A model generated the notes under the pieces. That model was not told the DNA's origin. It ran no database searches and saw only the letters and a list, made by a program, of their open reading frames with translations. A program made the position numbers and the translations under genes. Source: Dehalococcoidia bacterium (GTDB lineage Bacteria; Chloroflexota; Dehalococcoidia; GIF9; UBA5629). From it: a stretch of DNA of 5,687 nucleotides. The stretch covers positions 1 to 5,687 of the forward strand of contig JAQTLG010000128.1 of assembly GCA_028715025.1 (NCBI GenBank), written 5' to 3'. Positions 1-5,145 of the stretch are shown here, in pieces. The first letter of the stretch is position 1. Each line of letters begins with the position of its first letter.

Positions 1-46
1 GGTAGGCCATGACGGCTATGGCAAGGAATTTGAAGATTAATATCAC
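1..46 (-). CDS. plsY: N-terminus of probable glycerol-3-phosphate acyltransferase PlsY (partial)
   Basis: Only the first 15 codons are inside the window. A GTG at 44-46 opens a frame reading M-I-L-I-F-K-F-L-A-I-A-V-M-A-Y, a hydrophobic start like the first membrane helix of PlsY, which usually continues into L-G-S-I-P. PlsY is an inner-membrane enzyme that transfers the acyl group of acyl-phosphate to glycerol-3-phosphate in phospholipid synthesis. The GTG overlaps the TGA of der as GTGA, so the two genes are probably translationally coupled. A small membrane protein directly after der is a familiar arrangement for plsY, but the visible stretch is too short to prove identity. Any integral membrane protein could begin this way. 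I am fairly sure it is a gene start and only moderately sure it is plsY. Confidence 0.45.
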   Translation of the reverse strand, partial: MILIFKFLAIAVMAY

Positions 47-1380
47 GAGTTTACTCCTGTGGCTTTACTTGACTTCCGGGAGGCCTTTTTGAAGTTGAGC
101 TTGAGCGACGTCCCGTAGAAGCCGAACGTCTGGCGCAGCCTGTTCTCCAGGTAGCGCTCATATGAGAAATGTACCAGCAGTGGATCGTTCACCAGGAAGG
201 TGAAGGTGGGCGGATTGTTGCTGCCCTGGTAAGCCCTGTATACCTCAAGCCTCTTGGTGCCGTGGGGCGGCGGGGCATGCGAGGCCACCGCCTCTTTGAC
301 CAGCCCGTCGATAACGTCATCCGGCAACAGCTTCTGCCTCTCATCCCATGCCTCCAGAGCTACCGGAATTATATTTTTCACACCGAGGCCGGTGAGGGCG
401 GAGACGAACAATATAGGGGCGTGCGCGATGAACTTCATACGCTTGTCGACGGCGGCCACGTAATCGTCCCGCGAGTCCGGGTCCGCCAGGTCCCATTTAT
501 TAACCACCAGCACGATGCCCTTGCAGGCCTCTTTGATATAGCCGGCAACATGCGTATCCTGCGCCGTGATAAACTCTGTGGCGTCCATGACCAGCAGGGC
601 CACGTCACAGCGGTTGATGGCGCGCAGCGTGCGCACCAGCCCGTAATATTCCAGTCCCACGCCCGCCTTGCCGCGCTTGCGTATGCCCGCCGTATCGATC
701 AGCACGACCTCCCTGTCGCCATGTTTGACCACGGTATCGGTGGCGTCCCTGGTGGTGCCCGCAGTGGGGTCCACTATGGTCCTGTCCGACCCCGCAACGG
801 CATTGACCAGCAGGGACTTGCCGACGTTGGGACGTCCCACGATAGCCAGTTTGGGCTTGCCCGCCTCCTCCACTGTTTCGGACGGGGCAGGCAGCCTGGC
901 GACGACGGCCTCCAGCAGATCGTGGATGCCGCGGCCGTGGTGGGCGCTGATGGGCAGGGGCTCGCCCAATCCGAGTTGATAGAACTCCGCAGAGGAGCTC
1001 CTCTGCTTCTCGGTCTCCACCTTGTTGGCGGCCAGCACCACCTGCTTGCCCAGCCTGCGAAGCTGGTCGGCTATCTCGGAATCGGCGGCGATCAGGCCGT
1101 CCCTGGCATCGACGACAAAGATTATTAAATCGGATTCGGCGATAGCCGCCTCCACCTGCTTCTTGACCTTGCGTCCCATCTCGGAGCCCGGCACGGGCTC
1201 CAACCCCCCGGTATCGATCAGCGTGACCTCGTGATCGAGCACGCCGACATCGGCGAAGATACGGTCGCGCGTGGTGCCCGGAAGGTCTTCCACGATAGCT
1301 ATGGGAGCGCCGGCGATGCGGTTGAAGAGCGTTGACTTGCCCACGTTGGGCCGTCCCACTATGCTGATTATAGGGTTCAT
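43..1380 (-). CDS. der: Ribosome biogenesis GTPase Der (EngA)
   Basis: Der is an essential GTPase with two tandem G domains that acts in late assembly of the 50S ribosomal subunit. The 445-residue length is normal for the family. G domain 1 shows the P-loop GRPNVGKST at residues 9-17, GTTRD at 35-39, DTGG at 56-59 and an NKxD-type motif at 119-122 that reads NKVE. G domain 2 repeats the set: GRPNVGKS at 182-189, GTTRD at 208-212, DTAG at 229-232 and NKWD at 294-297. The remaining ~90 residues form the C-terminal KH-like domain, ending in a basic tail. The ATG at 1380 gives the standard start just before the first beta strand, and an in-frame TAG lies five codons upstream. No clear Shine-Dalgarno precedes it. 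It follows argF by 76 bases and overlaps the next gene by four bases. Confidence 0.97.
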   Translation of the reverse strand: MNPIISIVGRPNVGKSTLFNRIAGAPIAIVEDLPGTTRDRIFADVGVLDHEVTLIDTGGLEPVPGSEMGRKVKKQVEAAIAESDLIIFVVDARDGLIAADSEIADQLRRLGKQVVLAANKVETEKQRSSSAEFYQLGLGEPLPISAHHGRGIHDLLEAVVARLPAPSETVEEAGKPKLAIVGRPNVGKSLLVNAVAGSDRTIVDPTAGTTRDATDTVVKHGDREVVLIDTAGIRKRGKAGVGLEYYGLVRTLRAINRCDVALLVMDATEFITAQDTHVAGYIKEACKGIVLVVNKWDLADPDSRDDYVAAVDKRMKFIAHAPILFVSALTGLGVKNIIPVALEAWDERQKLLPDDVIDGLVKEAVASHAPPPHGTKRLEVYRAYQGSNNPPTFTFLVNDPLLVHFSYERYLENRLRQTFGFYGTSLKLNFKKASRKSSKATGVNS

Positions 1381-1456
1381 CTGCGTGTAACCATTCTAAT
1401 TCATGCGGCAATGCAACTTAATACGTAATACTACGGAGATAGGGGCCGGAAGAGGC

Positions 1457-2368
1457 CTATTTATATAGCTCGGCCAGCAGCGTACGCTGAAAGTGCAGGC
1501 GGTTCTCCGCCTGGTCGAAGATGACTGAGCGGTATTTATCGATGATGCCCACCTCCACCTCGTCACCGTGGTGGGCTGGCAGCGGATGCATGACTATGGC
1601 GTCCTTTTTAGCATACGACAAAAGCTTCTCGTTGATCTGGTAATCGTGGAAGGCGATACAGCGCTGCTCGTACTCCTCCTCCTGTCCCATGCTGGTCCAG
1701 ACGTCCGTGTAAACGATGTCGGCATCTTTAGCCGCCATGGCGGGCTCCTCCAGCAGCATGATGTGGCTGTCGCTCTTCTCGGCGTACTTGTTGGCAACCA
1801 TCAGTATCTTGTCCTTGAGGCTGTACTCCTGTGGCGAAGCTATGAGAAAGTTGATGCCCACCATGGAGCAGGCCAGCAGCAGCGAGTTGGCCACGTTGTT
1901 GCCGTCCCCGATGAAGGCCAGGTTGAGGCCCTTGAATTTACCCTTGCGCTCATAGATGGTGGTGAGGTCTGCCAGCGCCTGGCAGGGATGCTCGTAGTCC
2001 GACAGCGCGTTGATCACGGGTATGCTCGCGTACTCGGCCAGTTTCTCAAGCGTATGGTGCAGGAATGTGCGGGACACGATTCCCTGCACGTAGCGGCTGA
2101 GCACGTGTGCGACATCTGGCACCGACTCGCGCTTGCCCAGCCCGACCTCGTCGGGGGACATGTAGATGGCGTAGCCGCCGAGCTGGTGGACGGCCAGCTC
2201 GAAGCTCAGCCTGGTGCGCAGCGAGGGCTTTTCAAAAAGCAGGGCAATGTTCTTGCCCGCCAGCGCCTGCGGCCAGGGCCCCTTCTTGGACTTCGCCGCT
2301 TTATCTACCAGCTGCACAACCTCATCGGGAGTAAGGTCGGCAACCGATAAAATATCCCTTTTAGACAA
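1457..2368 (-). CDS. argF: Ornithine carbamoyltransferase
   Basis: This cytosolic enzyme condenses carbamoyl phosphate with ornithine to make citrulline in arginine synthesis. At 303 residues it has full family length. The carbamoyl-phosphate loop reads SLRTR at 49-53 (STRTR in many relatives), HPCQ stands at 127-130, and the ornithine-binding loop D-V-W-T-S-M-G at 222-228 separates it from aspartate carbamoyltransferase. The C-terminal DQAENRLH at 285-292 is also typical. The usual HCLP motif reads HPLP at 261-264, so the conserved cysteine is replaced by proline as in aspartate carbamoyltransferases. The start is TTG at 2366-2368, with GAGGAG ten bases upstream and no in-frame ATG near it. 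It begins 73 bases after the GNAT gene and may have its own promoter. An acetyl- or succinyl-ornithine variant is possible, but the SMG loop favours ornithine. Confidence 0.94.
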   Translation of the reverse strand: MSKRDILSVADLTPDEVVQLVDKAAKSKKGPWPQALAGKNIALLFEKPSLRTRLSFELAVHQLGGYAIYMSPDEVGLGKRESVPDVAHVLSRYVQGIVSRTFLHHTLEKLAEYASIPVINALSDYEHPCQALADLTTIYERKGKFKGLNLAFIGDGNNVANSLLLACSMVGINFLIASPQEYSLKDKILMVANKYAEKSDSHIMLLEEPAMAAKDADIVYTDVWTSMGQEEEYEQRCIAFHDYQINEKLLSYAKKDAIVMHPLPAHHGDEVEVGIIDKYRSVIFDQAENRLHFQRTLLAELYK

Positions 2369-2378
2369 TATGCGATCA

Positions 2379-2384
2379 CTCCTC
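2379..2384 (-). promoter_or_regulatory. Ribosome binding site of argF
   Basis: On the minus strand GAGGAG lies ten bases before a TTG codon. It supports the TTG at 2366-2368 as the argF start, since no ATG or GTG in that frame is available nearby. Confidence 0.7.
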
Positions 2385-2395
2385 TATGAATTATC

Positions 2396-2404
2396 AGTAT
2401 ACCA
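2396..2404 (-). promoter_or_regulatory. Possible extended -10 promoter for argF
   Basis: On the minus strand the stretch reads TGGTATACT, which is a TGn extension followed by a -10 element with five of six consensus bases. No good -35 element is found 16-18 bases upstream, as expected for extended -10 promoters. It sits between the GNAT stop and the argF ribosome binding site. A short inverted repeat, CCACA with TGTGG, overlaps it at 2402-2421. The call rests on motif matching alone. Confidence 0.35.
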
Positions 2405-2441
2405 CAACAGGCCGAATGTGGCGGTATCCCCGGCCATCTGT

Positions 2442-2957
2442 TCAGCGGCCGTCGCGCACGCGTGCATAAAGAAATGCGTCGATATTCTCCCCGTCCTTGA
2501 AAACGCCTTTCACCATCCGCCCCTCCAGCTTGAATCCACCCTTCTCCAGGACGTGTGCGGAGGCCGGGTTCCTCGCGAATACCAGGGCTTGCAGGCGCAC
2601 CAGGTCCAGCTCACGGAAGCCAAAGTCGACTATTACGGCCAGCGCGGCCGTGGCGATGCCTTTGCCCCAGTAGGGCTCGGCCAGCCAGTAGCCCACCTCG
2701 GCCGAATTACGGAATAGGCCCTCGAGTAATCTTAAACCGACGCCTCCGATGGCCTCATCGGCTGTCGCAATGGCGAAGTTGGTGACGGGTTGCTTCGATG
2801 CGAGGCCGATCCATTCCCGCGCATCCGCCGCCGTATAGGGATGCGGGAAGCGGTCATCCAGGTTGATCCAGATATTGCGGTTATCGGCGTATTTGACCAG
2901 GGCGGCCTCGTCCGACGGCGCCCATTCCCTGATGCGATACTGCCCTATATCTTTAAT
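2442..2957 (-). CDS. GNAT N-acetyltransferase, RimJ/RimL type, with unclear start
   Basis: The frame encodes a complete ~171-residue acetyltransferase of the RimJ/RimL-like group, which moves the acetyl group of acetyl-CoA to an amine. The substrate cannot be told. Features include R-I-R-E-W-A-P-S-D near residues 8-16, the strand I-G-G-V-G-L at 70-75, and V-G-Y-W-L-A-E-P-Y-W-G-K-G-I-A at 88-102, whose GKGIA end matches the acetyl-CoA binding motif A. E-K-G-G-F-K-L-E-G then follows. The frame is open back to a TAA at 2991-2993 but contains no ATG, GTG or TTG before the GTG at 2694-2696, which would remove half of the domain. I use the ATT at 2955-2957, which overlaps the TAA of the upstream lipoprotein gene by one base. 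ATA at 2946-2948 and ATC at 2931-2933 are alternatives. It may be expressed by translational coupling, or be a gene that has lost its start. Confidence 0.72.
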   Translation of the reverse strand: MKDIGQYRIREWAPSDEAALVKYADNRNIWINLDDRFPHPYTAADAREWIGLASKQPVTNFAIATADEAIGGVGLRLLEGLFRNSAEVGYWLAEPYWGKGIATAALAVIVDFGFRELDLVRLQALVFARNPASAHVLEKGGFKLEGRMVKGVFKDGENIDAFLYARVRDGR

Positions 2958-3504
2958 CGTCGTAATAATACTGGGAGCCAGCTCCGACGGTTACCACCGT
3001 CTCCCCAGTCTTGCCCGAGGATACATCCTTGACGACGGCACGGTATTGTCCCGGCGCCCAGTTGGAGGCGTGCAGGTCCCAGTCCGCTTCGCTATCCCAT
3101 TCACCAAATCTCTGCAATTGAGCGGCAACCTTGTTATCCGGCCCATAGATGGTGAGGGTTACAATCCCGTTGGGGGTTACTCCGCGAGCATCGATATCGA
3201 GTTCTCCCCAGGGACCGATATACGGGTGTTCCGACCAGACGTATAACTGCCCGCCGGTATTTACTGCGGTGGCCGGAGGCTGGTACGACTGGGTGGGATA
3301 GCTGGTCGGGGCGACCTGCTGCACCTGCGCAGGCTGCTGAGCGTCTGGTGTGACGGCGGGCGTGGCCGCAGGCATGGTTGCGGGCGTGGCGGAGGGTTGA
3401 GCCGCAGGCGGCTGCACCACTATACATGCAGCCCCCGACACCAGTATCAGAACCAGTGCCAGAACTATGCCCGCTGAAATATGATAAACCGATCTCTTCA
3501 ACAA
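2953..3504 (-). CDS. Lipoprotein C: signal peptide, Pro/Ala/Gln linker and beta-rich domain
   Basis: I do not recognise a named family. From the TTG at 3502-3504 the product has 183 residues. It starts with L-K-R-S, then a hydrophobic helix over residues 9-26, and a likely lipidated Cys27 in the context S-G-A-A-C, a weak lipobox because position -3 is Gly. Residues ~31-80 are a flexible linker rich in Pro, Ala, Gln and Thr, as in surface lipoproteins that must cross a cell wall. Residues 81-183 look like a single beta-sandwich rich in Trp and Tyr, ending in Y-Y-Y-D-D. TTG was chosen because GGAGG lies eight bases upstream, the same geometry as the neighbouring lipoprotein B. The ATG at 3523-3525 lies upstream of that GGAGG and lacks one of its own. 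The stop overlaps the presumed start of the GNAT gene. Confidence 0.75.
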   Translation of the reverse strand: MLKRSVYHISAGIVLALVLILVSGAACIVVQPPAAQPSATPATMPAATPAVTPDAQQPAQVQQVAPTSYPTQSYQPPATAVNTGGQLYVWSEHPYIGPWGELDIDARGVTPNGIVTLTIYGPDNKVAAQLQRFGEWDSEADWDLHASNWAPGQYRAVVKDVSSGKTGETVVTVGAGSQYYYDD

Positions 3505-3512
3505 AAAAGCTG

Positions 3513-3517
3513 CCTCC
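3513..3517 (-). promoter_or_regulatory. Ribosome binding site deciding the TTG start of lipoprotein C
   Basis: GGAGG on the minus strand lies eight bases before the TTG at 3502-3504. The same spacing occurs before lipoprotein B, and the context GGAGGCAGCT resembles GGAGGCAACT there. This favours TTG over the ATG at 3523-3525. Confidence 0.7.
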
Positions 3518-3616
3518 TGTATCATAAATTTTAATACTTGGTCCAGTCCGATATGAATCTTCAATACACAGTCTATATCTATACAGCATGCTGCGTCAAC
3601 GGTTTGCACCGCTCCG

Positions 3617-3664
3617 GCGGTTGTAGACGTATTTAACCAGGGCGGCCCTTGTCTGTCAGCGCCC
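3617..3664 (-). pseudogene. Fragment of the GNAT acetyltransferase 5' end
   Basis: This stretch is a direct, diverged copy of part of the acetyltransferase gene. Positions 3617-3647 match 2877-2907 at 27 of 31 bases. After a one-base insertion, 3649-3664 matches 2908-2923 at 12 of 16 bases. In the intact gene this encodes A-P-S-D-E-A-A-L-V-K-Y-A-D-N-R; here the conceptual reading is A-L-T-D-K, a frameshift, then A-A-L-V-K-Y-V-Y-N-R. Similarity stops on both sides, and downstream the frame ends at a TGA. It lies in the 182-base gap between lipoproteins B and C. Part of it (3636-3644 with 3660-3667) can also fold as an imperfect hairpin. The rest of the gap shows nothing recognisable apart from the lipoprotein C leader. 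Confidence 0.6.
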
Positions 3665-3686
3665 GGTCACCAATAATGACTGGAAT

Positions 3687-4292
3687 CTAAGGCGATCCCA
3701 TAACGACCTGCCAGTAAGCCCAGCCCCAGTCGTTTACCGCTTCCAGCCTGTACAGCTTAGTCTGCCCCGAGGGTACCGTGACCACCACGCTGCCTGTCGG
3801 GTTAACAGGACCTATGTCGGGCTGGATGACTATCTGTGTGGCGTTTGACACATTCCAGTTAAGTTGCCAGGAAGTTCCTCCAAGATGGCTGGCTGTGAAG
3901 CTGATGACAGGATTGCTGGCTGTAGTTGGCGGCGTCGGCGCCGGAGCCGAGACGAGAATAATCGCAGATGATCTGATAACGGTACCGGCAGAGTTGGTGG
4001 CGCTTATGGTATAAACAGTGGATTTGGCCGGTGATACCTCCCTGGTCCCCGCGACAGCTACCTGCCCTATGCCCTGGTCTATATACACCGATGTAGCTCC
4101 GGTAACATTCCACAACAGAGTCGACGTGCCGCCCGCATTAATCGTGGATGGATTATTGCTGAATGCTACGATAACCGGGGGCGTTCCCACCGGTTGGGCA
4201 GGATTGGTAACCGGAGTTTGAATTGTAAAACAACCCGGGATGAGAACCAGTAATAACAACAGTGCTAAAGAAAGAAAAACGATTTTTTTCAA
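3687..4292 (-). CDS. Lipoprotein B with two Ig-like domains
   Basis: The 201-residue product has a classic lipoprotein signal: K-K at residues 2-3, a leucine-rich helix at 5-18 and the lipobox I-P-G-C with Cys21. A Pro/Thr/Gln linker follows. Ig-like domain 1 covers ~39-114, with F-S-N-N-P, L-L-W-N-V-T-G-A at 59-66, I-D-Q-G-I-G at 71-76 and T-V-Y-T-I-S-A-T-N at 92-100. Domain 2 at ~128-201 repeats the pattern more loosely, with L-N-W-N-V at 144-148, I-G-P-V at 160-163 and L-E-A-V-N at 183-187. Such domains are common in secreted bacterial proteins and are usually structural or adhesive. The TTG at 4290-4292 is chosen because GGAGG stands eight bases upstream; the aligned ATG of lipoprotein A is ATA here. 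It follows A by 31 bases, so the two are almost certainly cotranscribed. The specific function is unknown. Confidence 0.85.
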   Translation of the reverse strand: MKKIVFLSLALLLLLVLIPGCFTIQTPVTNPAQPVGTPPVIVAFSNNPSTINAGGTSTLLWNVTGATSVYIDQGIGQVAVAGTREVSPAKSTVYTISATNSAGTVIRSSAIILVSAPAPTPPTTASNPVISFTASHLGGTSWQLNWNVSNATQIVIQPDIGPVNPTGSVVVTVPSGQTKLYRLEAVNDWGWAYWQVVMGSP

Positions 4293-4321
4293 TATAGTTG
4301 CCTCCAAAAATATATTACCTG
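3951..4321 (-). repeat. Duplicated module, copy in lipoprotein B
   Basis: This segment carries the ribosome-binding leader, signal peptide and first Ig-like domain of lipoprotein B. It aligns at DNA level with 4648-5000, differing in length by 15 bases in the linker after the lipobox and three bases near the domain end. Its leader edge lies just after the stop codon of lipoprotein A, so the copy abuts the gene it resembles. Confidence 0.8.
4301..4305 (-). promoter_or_regulatory. Ribosome binding site deciding the TTG start of lipoprotein B
   Basis: GGAGG on the minus strand stands eight bases before TTG at 4290-4292. The leader from 4321 down to 4290 matches the lipoprotein A leader at 26 of 32 positions, and one of the six differences turns the ATG of A into ATA here. 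Confidence 0.75.
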
Positions 4322-4323
4322 TG

Positions 4324-4974
4324 TCATTGACAGGTTGTGTAATACGTCGAATTCGATACTGCATCATTAGGAGTCAAAACGTGGACGCGATACGGACCGG
4401 AAGGCAACGCGCTCATTTCCACCGGCAATGTTATTTTCTGCGTGCCGGCTGCGGGAAATGTCATGCTCCAGGTATAGCTATATCCGCCGCTATCGGTTGA
4501 TTCCCAGATGTAAGTAACTATGCCGGGGCCGTTGGCAGTGATATTAGCGTAGAGGTTGAAACAACCGGTGCGGCTTGACGGCTCAGTACCGGCTGTTATA
4601 CCGGTTACCGCGAATGAGGCCGGAGCGGGAGGGAGGGACGCTGAGGTGACGATAGTCATCGCTGATCCGGTAACGGTGCCGGTAGAGTTGGTGGCGCTTA
4701 GAGTATAAACAGTGGATTTAACCGGTGATATTACCCTGATCCCCGCAGCATTAACCATACCTATACCCTGGTCGATAATCACCGAGTTGGCTCCGGTAAC
4801 ATTCCACAACAGGATTGACGTGCCACCGGAACCAATCGTAGCCGGGTTATTGCTGAAAACTTCAATAACCGGTAGTGCAGGGTTTGGCGCCTGGACCAGA
4901 AATGTAAAACAACCCGGCATGAAAACCAGCAATAACAGTAGTGATAAAGAGAGAAATGCGATTTTATTCAACAT
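4324..4974 (-). CDS. Lipoprotein A with one Ig-like domain and a Cys-bounded C-terminal domain
   Basis: The 216-residue product starts at an ATG with GGAG six bases upstream. Its signal peptide has a leucine-rich helix and the lipobox M-P-G-C with Cys22. Residues ~35-109 form an Ig-like domain nearly the same as domain 1 of lipoprotein B, sharing L-L-W-N-V-T-G-A and I-D-Q-G-I-G and about two thirds of positions by eye. After a short Pro/Ala linker, residues ~120-216 form a different domain. It contains R-T-G-C-F-N-L with Cys138, G-P-G-I-V-T-Y-I-W-E near 150-160, and a closing C-Q with Cys215, so the two cysteines could form a disulfide bond bracketing the domain outside the cell. I have seen similar G-P-G-x-V-x-Y-x-W patterns in secreted bacterial proteins but cannot name the family. 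It is the first gene of the A-B pair, downstream of the hairpin and dodecin. Confidence 0.87.
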   Translation of the reverse strand: MLNKIAFLSLSLLLLLVFMPGCFTFLVQAPNPALPVIEVFSNNPATIGSGGTSILLWNVTGANSVIIDQGIGMVNAAGIRVISPVKSTVYTLSATNSTGTVTGSAMTIVTSASLPPAPASFAVTGITAGTEPSSRTGCFNLYANITANGPGIVTYIWESTDSGGYSYTWSMTFPAAGTQKITLPVEMSALPSGPYRVHVLTPNDAVSNSTYYTTCQ

Positions 4975-5000
4975 AGTTATCTCCGAAAATATTTTCCCTG
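4648..5000 (-). repeat. Duplicated module, copy in lipoprotein A
   Basis: This is the partner of the repeat at 3951-4321 and carries the leader, signal peptide and Ig-like domain of lipoprotein A. Similarity stops at the linker before the C-terminal domain, where the two genes diverge completely. Confidence 0.8.
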
Positions 5001-5057
5001 CGACGTCAACTCTCCCCTGATGGCCGAGCTGAATACCTTAAATACTGGATTAGATTT

Positions 5058-5102
5058 GCTGCCGCCATCGGAGACGGCTTTACGGCATCCAACGGCAGCA
5101 GC
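5058..5102 (-). promoter_or_regulatory. Intergenic RNA hairpin with a 15-bp stem
   Basis: The arms at 5058-5072 and 5088-5102 enclose a 15-base loop. As minus-strand RNA all 15 positions pair, including three G-U wobbles. On the plus strand those three become C-A mismatches, so the structure favours the sense transcript of the surrounding genes. It lies in the 171-base gap between dodecin and lipoprotein A. No U-run follows, so it is not a textbook intrinsic terminator. It may stabilise or process the mRNA, or be a Rho-independent terminator of a less typical kind. The rest of this gap holds nothing else I can recognise. Confidence 0.6.
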
Positions 5103-5145
5103 CAGTTTTAACTGTGGCAAGAAGAGAAACTGCAGAGCACTCTAA

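Noticed and set aside
169..1128. Long open frame of 319 codons on the plus strand inside der
   Set aside because: It is antisense to a fully supported der gene, and its protein shows no domain pattern. High GC codon bias creates such mirror frames.
1438..1460. Stem-loop overlapping the argF stop codon (ATAGG..CC with GGCCTAT)
   Set aside because: The stem is seven pairs with a two-base bulge and no U-run follows on the transcript, so I do not call it a terminator.
1568..2350. 260-codon plus-strand open frame across argF
   Set aside because: It is antisense to argF, has no ribosome binding site and encodes a composition typical of a shadow frame.
2974..2985. Short perfect inverted repeat GGAGC-CA-GCTCC near the end of lipoprotein C
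   Set aside because: Five-base arms with a two-base loop are common by chance and it lies within coding sequence; a role in hiding a ribosome binding site is speculative.
3134..3589. 151-codon minus-strand frame overlapping lipoprotein C
   Set aside because: It is in another frame of a gene with a clear signal peptide and linker; it is arginine- and glycine-rich with no structure, as out-of-frame readings often are.
3523..3609. Longer N-terminus for lipoprotein C starting at 3609 or at the ATG at 3523-3525
   Set aside because: The extra residues would put a cysteine-rich or polar stretch before the signal peptide and would place the good GGAGG inside the gene.
3636..3667. Imperfect hairpin after lipoprotein B as a possible terminator
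   Set aside because: It has a bulge and no U-run, and the same bases are better explained as the acetyltransferase fragment.
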